Counted from the stretch's first letter, positions 8,128-17,854 are shown. The stretch: 64,000 bases of DNA from Anaerolineae bacterium (GCA_025060615.1 JANXBS010000011.1:75302-139301), one strand, 5' to 3'. Numbers and translations are program-made. Notes: generated from the letters alone by a model not told the origin.

Positions 8128-8988
8128 TTGGAGCGCATCTTCACTCCGGATGAGTTCCAGGCAGCCGCCGAGGCGATCCGCTCGCGGACCCGTCATCGGC
8201 CGACAATTGGGTTGGTGCTCGGCTCTGGCCTTAGCAGCCTGGCCGATTACGTGCAAAATGCCGATGTTATCCCTTACGCCGAGGTCCCGCATTTTCCCGT
8301 GTCCACCGTCGAAGGGCATGCTGGATGCCTAATCGTTGGACAAATGGCCGGCCCAACGGTTATGGTAATGCAAGGGCGGGTGCACTACTACGAGGGGTAC
8401 TCCTTACAGGAAGTTACCTTTCCCATCCGCGTGATGCGGCTTCTAGGGATTGACCTGTTGGTTCTGACGAACGCCGCCGGTGGGGTGAATCCCTCGTTTC
8501 GAGCTGGCGATTTGATGCTGATCACCGATCACATCAATCTGATCGGTATGGCTGGCCTTAACCCGTTGCGCGGCCCTAATAACCCGGCTTGGGGCCCGCG
8601 CTTTCTCGACATGTCCAACGCATACGATCGCCATTTGCGGCTGCTCACACTTGAGGTGGCGCGGGAGTTGGACATCCCGTTACATCAGGGCATCTATGCC
8701 GGCCTGTCCGGCCCCACGTTTGAGACGCCGGCCGAGGTTCGCTTCCTGCGTTTGATCGGCGCCGACGCCGTCGGCATGTCCACGGTGGCCGAGACAATCG
8801 TCGCTCGTCACTGTGGCATGCGCGTCCTGGGCATCTCCGTGATCAGCAACGCTGCCCTTGCTGAGCCGGATATCCCTGGCGCGACGAGCCACGAGGAAGT
8901 TCTGGAAGCGGGAAAGGCCGTTGCGCCGCGCCTCGCCCGCCTGATCTTAGGGGTCCTGCCGAGGTTGATAGGCTCGCCGATCAGTTAG
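8128..8988 (+). CDS. punA: purine-nucleoside phosphorylase
   Basis: A 286-residue trimeric-type purine nucleoside phosphorylase, which splits inosine or guanosine with phosphate into base and ribose-1-phosphate for salvage. Seen are the phosphate loop IGLVLGSGLSSLAD, HFPVSTVEGHAG, MQGRVHYYEGYS, LTNAAGGVN, GIYAGLSGPTFETPAE, GADAVGMSTVAE and the purine-site Asn in ISNAA. The start is TTG 8128, two bases after the xerD stop, with GAGGG seven bases before it, which implies translational coupling. A hairpin at 9030-9047 closes the xerD-punA unit. Confidence 0.95.
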   Translation: MERIFTPDEFQAAAEAIRSRTRHRPTIGLVLGSGLSSLADYVQNADVIPYAEVPHFPVSTVEGHAGCLIVGQMAGPTVMVMQGRVHYYEGYSLQEVTFPIRVMRLLGIDLLVLTNAAGGVNPSFRAGDLMLITDHINLIGMAGLNPLRGPNNPAWGPRFLDMSNAYDRHLRLLTLEVARELDIPLHQGIYAGLSGPTFETPAEVRFLRLIGADAVGMSTVAETIVARHCGMRVLGISVISNAALAEPDIPGATSHEEVLEAGKAVAPRLARLILGVLPRLIGSPIS

Positions 8989-9029
8989 GCTGGGCTTGGC
9001 ATGATGTAATTGGTTGGAGAATGATTAAA

Positions 9030-9054
9030 GCCGCCATCTCTGGCGGCGTTTCCT
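9030..9054 (+). terminator. probable intrinsic terminator of xerD-punA
   Basis: GCCGCCA (9030-9036) and TGGCGGC (9041-9047) form a 7-bp stem with a TCTC loop followed by GTTTCCTT, preceded by AAA. It lies 42 bp after punA. Its position overlaps the longest reading frame of the next gene, which argues for the later start at 9078. Confidence 0.65.
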
Positions 9055-9077
9055 TGCCCTTCTACCTTGGAGCCGTC

Positions 9078-9830
9078 ATGACGGTCCTGCTGCAGTTCAT
9101 TGCTGATAATGCCGTCTGGATCTACGGGGCGTGCGCTTTGATTGCCCTCTGGCATCTGCGCGTGGTCCTTCGGGCACGTCGAGAGCGTAAGCAGGCCGTG
9201 TTTGCGTTGGAACGGGAGGCTGCCCTGCAACGAGTGTACAACACGCTGGGCGTCGCGTTAGCTTTGCTGGCTACCATGGGGATCACTTACTTCATCAGCA
9301 ATGTGCTGCTAGAAGCGGTCAAACCACTAGCCGAGGAGGGCATCGGATTCACCCCGACCATCGTGTTGCCCACGCTCAACGCTCAAGAGATCGAGCTGAC
9401 ACCCTCTCCCACGCCCACGCCGACGCAGCCGCTGCCCACGCCGCGCCCGCGCCCCACGCTGCGGCCGTTACCCACCCCACCGCCGGAGCCGACCCCGTCG
9501 CCTACACCTGCAGTGGTGGCTCCCAATTGCCCTAACCCATTGGCACGGCTGATCTCGCCTGGTCAGAATCAGACGATCAGTGGAAGCGTGCCCATCATCG
9601 GCACGGCCAACATCCCTAATATGCAGTACTACAAGCTGGAATTTCGACCGGCAGGCAGTTCAGTGGACTATTCGTATATTGGTGGCCAAAACACACCGGC
9701 CGACGGCACCCTTGCCGTGTGGAATACCTCTCCGCTGCCGGACGGCGTTTACACGCTGCGCTTGGTGGTGGTAGATCACACCGGCAACTACCCGCCGCCA
9801 TGCGAGGTCTCCGTGATCGTGACACATTGA
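9078..9830 (+). CDS. membrane protein with Thr-Pro linker and extracellular beta domain
   Basis: A 250-residue protein with two membrane helices near residues 6-28 and 55-78. These are followed by a long Pro/Thr-rich stalk (about residues 108-160) and a C-terminal Ig-like domain. The last domain has the pattern LISPGQNQTISGSVPIIGTA ... GVYTLRLVVVDHTGN, recurrent at the end of Chloroflexota surface proteins. ATG 9078 follows TTGGAG by five bases. The longer reading from 9021 runs through a terminator-like hairpin and is less likely. It starts a run of four surface or membrane genes on the same strand. The function is unknown; a cell-surface or peptidoglycan-binding role is only a guess. Confidence 0.75.
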   Translation: MTVLLQFIADNAVWIYGACALIALWHLRVVLRARRERKQAVFALEREAALQRVYNTLGVALALLATMGITYFISNVLLEAVKPLAEEGIGFTPTIVLPTLNAQEIELTPSPTPTPTQPLPTPRPRPTLRPLPTPPPEPTPSPTPAVVAPNCPNPLARLISPGQNQTISGSVPIIGTANIPNMQYYKLEFRPAGSSVDYSYIGGQNTPADGTLAVWNTSPLPDGVYTLRLVVVDHTGNYPPPCEVSVIVTH

Positions 9831-9882
9831 AGAACAGCCGGACGAGACGGTTTTACTTTTGCCCCTGTCCAGGATCGGAAAC

Positions 9883-12765
9883 ATGCACTCACGCATCGTC
9901 GTCTACACAGGGCTTCTGCTCAGCTTATGGCTTCTTGTAGCCCCTGAAGGGGCAGGGACTGAGCATCCAGCCAGGCATTCCGAGTTGGCTTTGTCCCCTT
10001 TGAACGAGCCCCATGGCGCAGTCATCGCCTTAGCTCAGCATCCCTCTCATCCCGAGCAGCTCTGGGCCATTGCGGCGACCCAGACCCCTCTCCGCTCTGT
10101 AACAGCGCTTTATCGCTCAACGAACGGCGGGACGACCTGGGAGCCGGCTGGCAATGACTTAAGCTGGCTGAACTTCACCACATTAGCGGTGACCGCTACG
10201 GGCGACCTCCTTCTGGGCACTGATGACGGCCTCTATCGGCGATCAGTGGCCGATCAAGTCTGGCGGCGGGTCGCCCTGGAGATGGCTAAAAGCTCACCGG
10301 AACAAGCCTTCTGGCCTCCTCAAGGCATGATAATCCGACAGATCATTCTTAGCGAAGCCGATCCGGCTCGCCTATACGTGATCGCAGCTGAGAACCAAAG
10401 GCGCGCCGTGCATTGGCTATTTCGCAGCGGTGACGGCGGTCATAGCTTCGAGCGCTTCCTCATCCAAGAGATCGAGGCCGACTCCCGCAGCGGCCTAGGT
10501 CGTGTCCTAATAGATCCCGCTGATGCTGACCGGCTTTATGCAGCCACCTGGGGCAGCATCCTCATCAGCCGTGACGGGGGAGTCACCTGGGAGCCCGGCG
10601 GGCTTGACCCCTCGCTTGCCGAAGGTGTTATCGCGATCGCTTTGGCCCCGGATCAACCAGAGAAGCTCTTCGCTGTACGGGCCATCCGCGACGACCGCGG
10701 CACCCATCTCGCCTTCAACCAAAGCCAGGATGGGGGTCGCACCTGGTCTGAATCTACGATCGAAGGCGTCACCAATGCGCGCCCGGTAGATCTAGCCGCT
10801 CTGCCCTCAGGCCGATTGATCCTATCCACAGATCAGGGTGTGCTCATCCGGCCTCCCAATAGCGGCCCCTGGACAGTGACCGGAGGAGACCTGGGCGAGA
10901 TGGGCGCATTTCAGCTCTTGGTGGATCGTGCCGGGCCGGAGACCGTATGGGCGGCCACCCCATTAGGCGTATACCGGCAGCGAAAAGGCGAACTCGGCTG
11001 GACGGCACACAACCAGGGGCTGCCACCTAACGGACGTGTCCAGGCACTGCACAGCTCACCGTACTTCCCGAATGTATGGTTGGCAGCGATGGCCTGGAGC
11101 CCTGTCTCGATGCAACATGGTGATGAGGGGATTGCTCCTCCCAGCGTGCTTCGTGCCACCGATGGTGGCCGGAACTGGCAGGTGGTTGAAGGCCTGAGCA
11201 AACCGCGCGTCTACCACTTCGCCGAGGCTCCACAACAACCTGGGCGCATCTATGCTGCCACTCAACAGGGCGTCTGTCGCAGCGAGGATGGCGGCCACTC
11301 GTGGACGCAATGCGCCTTGACAGCGCAAATCGTGCAGAGCGTACAGGCCGGGTCAGGGACGCGGGTGTATGCCGGCACCTACGGGGGCGGCCTCTACTTT
11401 TCCCAAGACGGTGGCGAGACATGGGCCCCAATCGGCTTTGCTGGATCGAACATCACGAACGTATTGCTTAGGTCTGATGGCCTATATGTGGTGGTACAGG
11501 GCAGCAACGCCGGCCTATATCGCACCAGAGATGACGGGGCGAGCTGGCAGATCCTGAACTGGCCTGCAGAGCCCGGCGTTGAGATGATGCGGTTGGCCGG
11601 GAACGACCAGGTTCTGCTCGCGGCAATGCCCGGCCGCGGGCTGTGGCTGAGTCAGGATGCCGGACTCACCTGGGTTCAGGCCTCTGGATTACCGCAGGAT
11701 GCCGCTTTTGATACAATATGGACCGACCCACGCATGCCGCATCGGATCTTTGCGGCGCGCAGCGATGCAGGCCTATGGATGAGCGAGGACAATGGTAACA
11801 CATGGAAGCTAGTGGGTGAGACCTTGGGTGATAACAAAGTCCTAGACATCGCCGCCGATTATGGGACCGCAAATGGGGTAGTTGTGGCTACTCAAATGGC
11901 CGGCGTTTGGGCTGGTCGGCGCAGCACTCGACAGACGCCTCCCTCAGCGGTAGACGCGCGGATTGAGATCTTATGGCCACAGGGATGGGCTCCGGTTGCT
12001 CAGGCAACACGCGCAAATCTGAGCCTGCGCCTGTTCCAGCCTGATAGCCTAGAGCCGGTGCCATGTGGGTGGATGCCGCCAGTGGAAATCTGGGAAGCTC
12101 GAGATAATGAGCCAGCTCGGCGACTGCGACAGGCGCGTCCTCGTCGGATCGGCGATGCCCTATCGAGCCTATGGGATGCCAACGATTTGGATGTGAGCCA
12201 TGCTCAGCGACCAGAGGCTCGGCTGTATTACATAGTACGAGTGCCCAACGTGATTACTCGCACCAGCGTATGGGCTCACGCGGCTGACTCACGCACTTAC
12301 TATCCGCGACCGGCTCAGCCAACGGCTGTCTCGAATGTCATGCCGACAGGTGGGGAGCTCGATGCGCGTATCCTGATCGTGTGGCCGCACGACGCGGCCG
12401 GCCGTCCACAGCCCGTGGAAGAGGCCGAGCTGGTCAATGTGCGAGCCGCGCTCTACCTCCCCGGGACCTTGACCTCTATACCGCCGGAGCCCCGGCTGAC
12501 CGTGCGGCTGATGGGAGCACTGAATAACGAGGTAGGGCGTGTCCTGGGAATTGGCCGAATGCGGCTGATGAGCGCTCCTCTTTCCTACCCGGTCTGGGAG
12601 TTCGACAACGTGGATGTAAGTGCAATCCGCCACACGCGCTCGTATTGGACGTTTTGGCTAGAAGTGGACGGTTATCTGACCCGTTCGAACTTATGGGTGC
12701 ATGGGACTGACGCCCGCACAAACTATCCGAAACCGGATCAGCCGATTGTAGGATGTCGGCCGTAA
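9883..12765 (+). CDS. secreted Asp-box (BNR/sortilin-like) beta-propeller protein
   Basis: A 960-residue protein with a signal peptide (MHSRIVVYTGLLLSLWLL). Residues about 30-680 contain at least ten Asp-box motifs of the form SxDGGxTW (STNGGTTWEP, SRDGGVTWEP, SQDGGETWAP, SEDNGNTWKL and others), as in sialidase/sortilin/Ycf48-like propellers. Two or more seven-bladed propellers could be built from this length. Residues about 690-960 hold two related beta domains, each beginning with IxxLWPxG or ILIVWPHD and ending with a TYYPRP or TNYPKP motif. No sialidase Arg triad is obvious, so a binding role is as likely as an enzyme. The start is ATG 9883, not TTG 9859, because it gives a clean signal peptide. 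Confidence 0.8.
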   Translation: MHSRIVVYTGLLLSLWLLVAPEGAGTEHPARHSELALSPLNEPHGAVIALAQHPSHPEQLWAIAATQTPLRSVTALYRSTNGGTTWEPAGNDLSWLNFTTLAVTATGDLLLGTDDGLYRRSVADQVWRRVALEMAKSSPEQAFWPPQGMIIRQIILSEADPARLYVIAAENQRRAVHWLFRSGDGGHSFERFLIQEIEADSRSGLGRVLIDPADADRLYAATWGSILISRDGGVTWEPGGLDPSLAEGVIAIALAPDQPEKLFAVRAIRDDRGTHLAFNQSQDGGRTWSESTIEGVTNARPVDLAALPSGRLILSTDQGVLIRPPNSGPWTVTGGDLGEMGAFQLLVDRAGPETVWAATPLGVYRQRKGELGWTAHNQGLPPNGRVQALHSSPYFPNVWLAAMAWSPVSMQHGDEGIAPPSVLRATDGGRNWQVVEGLSKPRVYHFAEAPQQPGRIYAATQQGVCRSEDGGHSWTQCALTAQIVQSVQAGSGTRVYAGTYGGGLYFSQDGGETWAPIGFAGSNITNVLLRSDGLYVVVQGSNAGLYRTRDDGASWQILNWPAEPGVEMMRLAGNDQVLLAAMPGRGLWLSQDAGLTWVQASGLPQDAAFDTIWTDPRMPHRIFAARSDAGLWMSEDNGNTWKLVGETLGDNKVLDIAADYGTANGVVVATQMAGVWAGRRSTRQTPPSAVDARIEILWPQGWAPVAQATRANLSLRLFQPDSLEPVPCGWMPPVEIWEARDNEPARRLRQARPRRIGDALSSLWDANDLDVSHAQRPEARLYYIVRVPNVITRTSVWAHAADSRTYYPRPAQPTAVSNVMPTGGELDARILIVWPHDAAGRPQPVEEAELVNVRAALYLPGTLTSIPPEPRLTVRLMGALNNEVGRVLGIGRMRLMSAPLSYPVWEFDNVDVSAIRHTRSYWTFWLEVDGYLTRSNLWVHGTDARTNYPKPDQPIVGCRP

Positions 12766-12792
12766 AGGCCTCGCAAACTAGGAGCAGAGGAT

Positions 12793-14853
12793 GTGAATGG
12801 ATTGCAGAGAAAAACCAACCGCACCTTGATCTTAGCCATCTCGGCGTTGCTAGTAGCGTTGGCTTGCTGTTGCCTAGCTACGCTAGCCACCGGAGCCCTG
12901 GTGTGGATTGCGGTAAGAGATGCTGAGGGAGGACCCATCTTTAAGCCAGGGCTTCCTTTCTCCGGAGATGCGGAGACCCGCTCAACGCCACGGCCGAACA
13001 CTACGTCCGGAAAACGGATGACGCCTACGCCCGTCCCCACGCGCCCTCCTAGTGAAACCGAACAACAACTGGCGAGAGTCGTCATCCCTACGCGAGACCT
13101 GCGCGATCTGGCCCAGCGTTTGCGTCCCGGAGTAGGGCCGATTCCACTGGTGGTCAATCCAACACCGCCCGCCTATAAAGTCGGGGATCGTCGCAAGTTT
13201 TGGGTCAGCAACACCGACACTGACGAGCACTTCCAGATCGAGGCTGAGCTGCGGTATATCACGCCGCACCTTTACATGTGGGTGGAGGTGGGCGCGGCAG
13301 TAGATGAGGATGACCTGAGGCGATCGGCAGATCGCTTTGAGCGGGAGACGTATCGGATCAACCGCGAATTCTTCGGCACTGAGTGGACCCCTGGCGTGGA
13401 CAATGATCCGCATTTGACCATCCTTCATGCCCATGGGCTTGGCGAGAATATCGCCGGCTATTATTCGGCCGCCGATTCCGTGTCCCGTTTAGCCCAGCCT
13501 TACTCCAACGAGATGGAGATGTTCTACATCAACTTGGATAACACCCTGCCAGGCACTGAATTCTACGACAGCGTGTTAGCCCACGAGTTCCAGCACATGA
13601 TCCACTGGGCCAACGACCGCAACGAGGAAACCTGGGTTAACGAAGGCTTCTCCGAACTGGCAACGGTCCTCAACGGTTTCAATGAAGGACGCGCCGATCG
13701 CTTCTTCTTGGAGCAACCCGACACTCAGCTCAACACCTGGTCAGACGATCCAGGAGGCAACAGCGAACATTATGGTGCTTCGTTCCTGTTCATGGCGTAT
13801 TTCCTGGAGCGCTTTGGCGAAGAGCTGACCAAGGCAGTCGTGGCATCGCCAGCCAACGGGATCGCCGGCTTCGATGCGGCGCTGGCTGCGGCTGGCCGCT
13901 CCGAACGGTTCGAGGACATTTTCGCCGATTGGCTGATCGCTAATTACCTGGATAACCCGGCGCTTGAAGATGGGCGCTATGGCTATCGGTCCTACGAGAT
14001 CGCGCGCGCGCGCGTGGACCAGCAGCATCGTTCGTTCCCGGTTTATCGTCAGAGCCAGGTCCACCAGTACGCTGCTGACTACGTGATGCTCCAGGGCCGC
14101 GGCGATGTAACGGTCCGCTTTCAGGGGGCCACCACGGTGCGTCTGGCGAACACTCAGCCCCACAGCGGGCGCTTCGCCTGGTGGGCTAATCGCGCGGATG
14201 ACAGCGATACGCGTCTGACGCGAGAATTCGATCTGACCGGCGTGAGCAAGGCCACGCTCAAGATGTGGATATGGTATGACCTGGAGGACAAATATGACTT
14301 CGCCTATGTGGAGGCCTCCGACGATGGCGGCAAGACGTGGAGGATCCTGCCGGGCAAATATACAACCGAAGAGAACCCTACCGGCAATTCCTATGGCCAC
14401 GGCTACACAGGCAAGAGTGGCGGCGGTGAGACGGCCCAATGGGTGCTGGAGGAGATAGACCTCAGCGCCTACGCCGGGAAAAAGGTGCTGATCCGCTTGG
14501 AGTACGTCACCGACGATGCCGTGAACTATCCCGGCTTTTTCCTGGACGATGTGGCCATCCCTGAGATCGGCTATCAAGCGGACTTCGAGGCCGACGATGG
14601 TGGCTGGATCTCGGAGGGGTGGATTCGCACTGATAACGTGATCAACCAGCGGTGGCTGTTGCAGGTCATCGAAAGCGAGCGGCGCAACGTAGAGGTGAAG
14701 CGGGTGGGCGTCGGACCTGATGGGACGGCAGAGTTCACCATAGAGGGCCTGGGACGCAACGGCAAAACCGCCGTGTTGGTGATCAGCGCGCTCGCGCCCG
14801 TCACCACTGAGGTCGCAACGTACGAGTACTCCGTCGAGCCGCGAGGGGGGTGA
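12793..14853 (+). CDS. secreted/membrane-anchored zinc metallopeptidase, immune inhibitor A-like
   Basis: A 686-residue protein. An N-terminal hydrophobic segment (about residues 10-35, with CCC) acts as anchor or signal and is followed by a Thr/Pro linker. The peptidase domain has the zinc motif HEFQHMIHW and, 18-20 residues on, WVNEGFSELA, giving HExxH plus a downstream Glu. Residues about 430-600 form a beta-jelly-roll like the immune-inhibitor-A/MAM region (LKMWIWYDLEDKYDFAYVEA, YPGFFLDDVAIP). A small C-terminal beta domain ends the protein. The start is GTG 12793, eight bases after GGAG; the neighbouring ATGs are out of frame or stop at once. It lies 27 bp after the Asp-box gene, so the two are probably co-transcribed and co-secreted. 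Confidence 0.88.
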   Translation: MNGLQRKTNRTLILAISALLVALACCCLATLATGALVWIAVRDAEGGPIFKPGLPFSGDAETRSTPRPNTTSGKRMTPTPVPTRPPSETEQQLARVVIPTRDLRDLAQRLRPGVGPIPLVVNPTPPAYKVGDRRKFWVSNTDTDEHFQIEAELRYITPHLYMWVEVGAAVDEDDLRRSADRFERETYRINREFFGTEWTPGVDNDPHLTILHAHGLGENIAGYYSAADSVSRLAQPYSNEMEMFYINLDNTLPGTEFYDSVLAHEFQHMIHWANDRNEETWVNEGFSELATVLNGFNEGRADRFFLEQPDTQLNTWSDDPGGNSEHYGASFLFMAYFLERFGEELTKAVVASPANGIAGFDAALAAAGRSERFEDIFADWLIANYLDNPALEDGRYGYRSYEIARARVDQQHRSFPVYRQSQVHQYAADYVMLQGRGDVTVRFQGATTVRLANTQPHSGRFAWWANRADDSDTRLTREFDLTGVSKATLKMWIWYDLEDKYDFAYVEASDDGGKTWRILPGKYTTEENPTGNSYGHGYTGKSGGGETAQWVLEEIDLSAYAGKKVLIRLEYVTDDAVNYPGFFLDDVAIPEIGYQADFEADDGGWISEGWIRTDNVINQRWLLQVIESERRNVEVKRVGVGPDGTAEFTIEGLGRNGKTAVLVISALAPVTTEVATYEYSVEPRGG

Positions 14854-14863
14854 GCCGCGCTTT

Positions 14864-16447
14864 ATGACCCAAGGAGCGATTCCCCCTTCCGCTCGCTTTA
14901 ACCGTCGGGATCTGTTGTGGGCTGCCAGCCTGGCTGCCCTCGGCTTGGGACTGTATGGGCGGACGCTGGCTCCCGGCTTGCTTCCCGGCGATAGTGGCGA
15001 GTTCCAGGTCTTGGCTTTTCAAGTCGGCCTGGCGCACACGACTGGCTATCCGGTTTACATGTTGCTGGCCAAGCTACTAGTGACTCTGATCCCGCTGCGC
15101 GATGTGGCCTATCGAGTGAACTTGTTTTCGGCAGCGATGGGGGCGCTTACGCTGGCGAGCGTTTATCTGGCCGGCAGAACCCTGCTCTGGAGCCGATGGG
15201 CGGCGTCCTATGCTGCGCTGACTCTGATGGTCTCCTACACCTTCTGGTCGCAGGCGGTGATCGCGGAGGTGTACACACCGGGGGCCTGCTTTGTGGCGCT
15301 CGTTCTGGCGATGACGTTATGGTGGTATACTACCGGGCGGCCTTGGGCGCTGTTCCTAGCGGGCCTATGCGGTGGGCTGGGCCTGGGAGTGCATGCCAGC
15401 GTCGGGCTGATGGCTCCGGCGATGGGCCTCTTTCTGTGGCTGAGCCGGCGGCGTTGGCCGAAGTGGTGGTGGCCGGCCTTCATGGGCGCTGCGGCTGGCT
15501 TTGCTCTCTACCTGGCCGCCTTTCTGGCCGTGGATATGCATGCGCCACCGGCCAACATCTTTCGTGCCGCCTATGGGCCATCACGATCGTTTTGGGGTCT
15601 GACAGAGACGGATCTAGCGAACCCGTGGAAGCGAATCTGGTTCGTCGGCACGGCCGGGCAGTGGCGTTCCGCCGCCTTCGCCGATCCTGGTCGGCTCATG
15701 CCTGAACGCCTGACGCAGTTCGTCCGAGGCCTGCCACGAGAATTCGCCTGGCCGGCCCTCGGCCTGGCTGTCCTGGGCCTGGTCGCCTTATCTTGGCGTG
15801 ATTGGCGGCTGGGGGTGTTATTCCTCTCGGCCCTAGTGATCCAACTGGGCTTTTATTTCAACTATGACGCCTGGGACATCTATGTCTTCTACATCCCGAG
15901 CTATCTGCTCCTCGCGCTGCTGGCAGGGGCTGGACTGAATGCACTCTTGCAGTTCATAGAGCGTTGGCTGTGGACTCGCGTGAGCACTCTGCCGGTTGGG
16001 GTGGCCGTGCTGATGATCGTCCTTAGCGTGTGGCCGATGCTCGCTCCCTATCGGGGGGCGTTGCGGGAAGGAAAAGTGCCGTTCGCAGGAGAGCAGGCTT
16101 ATCCCTATGACCATCATGTGGACACCCTGCGTTACACGGCGATGACTATAGCATCGCAGCTCGAGCCGAACGCCATCGTCTTCGCAGATTGGTACTGGCT
16201 GTATCCCTATTACTACGCCGCCCATATCGAGCTTGGACGTACCGACCTTCAATTCGTCGAGATGGCACCACGCAATGACAGGGGAGGGTTGGCGTCCTCG
16301 GTGGTGGAGTTTATTCGAGAGGAAATTGATGCTCGTCCGATCTACTTCACCCAACGTATGCAGGCGATGGAGCGCGCAGGCTTTCGCCTGACGCCTGTGC
16401 TGGTAGGATCGGTGCAGTTCTATAGAGTCGAGCGCCGCTCTCCCTAG
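14864..16447 (+). CDS. polytopic membrane protein of the DUF2723 (protein mannosyltransferase-like) family
   Basis: A 527-residue protein with about ten membrane helices. The first extracellular loop contains LLPGDSGEFQVLAFQVGLAHTTGYP, where the Asp and Glu after the first helix match the acidic pair of GT-C glycosyltransferases, and DUF2723 members carry this GDSGEF signature. The long C-terminal tail is soluble. It follows the metallopeptidase by 10 bp with a poor ribosome site, so it may depend on coupling. A role in glycosylating exported proteins fits its place beside secreted proteins; this is inference. Confidence 0.82.
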   Translation: MTQGAIPPSARFNRRDLLWAASLAALGLGLYGRTLAPGLLPGDSGEFQVLAFQVGLAHTTGYPVYMLLAKLLVTLIPLRDVAYRVNLFSAAMGALTLASVYLAGRTLLWSRWAASYAALTLMVSYTFWSQAVIAEVYTPGACFVALVLAMTLWWYTTGRPWALFLAGLCGGLGLGVHASVGLMAPAMGLFLWLSRRRWPKWWWPAFMGAAAGFALYLAAFLAVDMHAPPANIFRAAYGPSRSFWGLTETDLANPWKRIWFVGTAGQWRSAAFADPGRLMPERLTQFVRGLPREFAWPALGLAVLGLVALSWRDWRLGVLFLSALVIQLGFYFNYDAWDIYVFYIPSYLLLALLAGAGLNALLQFIERWLWTRVSTLPVGVAVLMIVLSVWPMLAPYRGALREGKVPFAGEQAYPYDHHVDTLRYTAMTIASQLEPNAIVFADWYWLYPYYYAAHIELGRTDLQFVEMAPRNDRGGLASSVVEFIREEIDARPIYFTQRMQAMERAGFRLTPVLVGSVQFYRVERRSP

Positions 16448-16524
16448 CCGATATGGCCTTTAGCTCATGTGTAGAACCAGCACAAGGATGGGATACACCC
16501 ACTTTAAATTTGAGCCTGGCCTTT

Positions 16525-16553
16525 TTGACTTCCTGATCTGGCAGACTTACGAT
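16525..16553 (+). promoter_or_regulatory. sigma-70 promoter for the receiver-CpaE gene
   Basis: TTGACT (16525-16530) and TACGAT (16548-16553) are 17 bases apart, about 60 bases before ATG 16613, in the 165-bp gap after the DUF2723 gene. Confidence 0.65.
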
Positions 16554-16612
16554 AAAATGATCATGTCGTAAAGAGCCCAGCCAGTGGCCCACAGACCGCG
16601 AAGGAGTATGAG

Positions 16613-17803
16613 ATGGCTCGCACCATCCTCATCGTGGACGACGATCCAGATGCGCAGAAGTTGATCAGCCTGATCCTGTCCAGGGCGGGGTTCCAGACCA
16701 CTGTAGCTGGCAACGGTCCTGAAGCTCTGGCACAGCTCAGCCAGGCTCTTCCAGACTTACTTATCCTGGACGTCATGATGCCGGGCATGGACGGTTTTGA
16801 GGTGTTGCGGCGCGTGCGAGGCAATCCGGCCACCGCACGCCTCCCTGTGATCATGCTCTCGGCCAAAGGGGAGGTGCGTGATCGCGTAACTGGATTGCGT
16901 ACTGGGGCTGATGACTACATTACTAAGCCCGCTGATCCTCTGGAGTTGGTGGCGCGCGTCGAGGCGGTGTTGGCGCGAGTACAGCGAAGCGCAGCCGCCG
17001 AGCGTGGGCGTGTCTTCGCCTTCATCGGCGCCAAGGGGGGTGTGGGCACCACCACTGTTGCCATCAACGTCGGCGCCGCGCTAAGTCGAGGCGCAGGATC
17101 TCATGTCCCTAGCGCGGCGCAACGCCTACCTGACTCCCAAGTCATCCTGGCTGAATTGCGACGCGGGTTAGGCTCCGCTGCCGCTTACCTTGGGTTGCAT
17201 CCCCGGTGCACTCTGGGCGATCTGATCTCTGATCCGCAAGGGATCTCCGAATCCGCAGTGTATGCTGCGCTCACGGCCCATGCTTGTGGCCTTCGCCTTC
17301 TCCCGGCCCCGTCGGATATTCCTGAGCTGCCGCCGTGTGAGTCTTCCTTTGCCGAATCGCTGCTCGAGCATCTAGCGCGGTCTGCTCATTTTGTCTTGCT
17401 GGACCTAGCTCCGGATTCGGCTTTCATCCGGCCTTTGCTGCCGAGGGTAGAGGCCGTCGTTGTGGTCACCAATGCCGATCCCATCTCCCTCACCGGCGCG
17501 CAGATCCTGATCTCCCTGGCCCGAGATTACGGCCTGGCCGGCGAGCGCTGTTGTGTGGTGCTCGTGAACCGAACGCCGGGTGCTGGCATGAGCCTTTCTG
17601 CGCTGGCGAACGCGCTGAAACATCCCGTACAGGCTGTCATCCCTTACGCAGCCGAGGCATGTCTTGCTGCTGCGCGCGAAGGCAATCCGCTGATCCTCTA
17701 TCGTCCAGAGGAGCTCGCCAGTATCACTTTGATCGAGCTAACAAGCCGCCTGACCGGCATTGAGGTAAAGGATCTGAGTAGCTTGAGGACCCTTCCTCGC
17801 TGA
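16613..17803 (+). CDS. response-regulator receiver fused to a CpaE/MinD-like ATPase
   Basis: A 396-residue protein. Residues 1-122 form a receiver domain with the acidic pocket IVDDDPD, phospho-acceptor Asp in LLILDVMMPGMDG and the conserved Lys in YITKPADP. Residues 135-390 form a ParA/MinD-type ATPase of the CpaE group: deviant Walker A FIGAKGGVGTTT, Walker B FVLLDLAPDS and TNADPISL. In the A' segment, ILAELRRGLG has Glu where most family members have Asp. CpaE proteins place type IV/Flp pilus machinery, but no pilus gene is nearby. GAAGGAGTATGAG gives a good ribosome site. It has its own promoter and leads into the nitrilase pair about 50 bp on. Confidence 0.9.
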   Translation: MARTILIVDDDPDAQKLISLILSRAGFQTTVAGNGPEALAQLSQALPDLLILDVMMPGMDGFEVLRRVRGNPATARLPVIMLSAKGEVRDRVTGLRTGADDYITKPADPLELVARVEAVLARVQRSAAAERGRVFAFIGAKGGVGTTTVAINVGAALSRGAGSHVPSAAQRLPDSQVILAELRRGLGSAAAYLGLHPRCTLGDLISDPQGISESAVYAALTAHACGLRLLPAPSDIPELPPCESSFAESLLEHLARSAHFVLLDLAPDSAFIRPLLPRVEAVVVVTNADPISLTGAQILISLARDYGLAGERCCVVLVNRTPGAGMSLSALANALKHPVQAVIPYAAEACLAAAREGNPLILYRPEELASITLIELTSRLTGIEVKDLSSLRTLPR

Positions 17804-17854
17804 GAGAATCTGAGTGAACCTCATTACGCCGAGCTGTTGAAGGCGGACGATCCT

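Noticed and set aside
13741..14577. 278-residue open frame on the minus strand
   Set aside because: It lies wholly inside the metallopeptidase gene on the other strand, whose HExxH motif and domain order are clear; the frame is a product of high GC.
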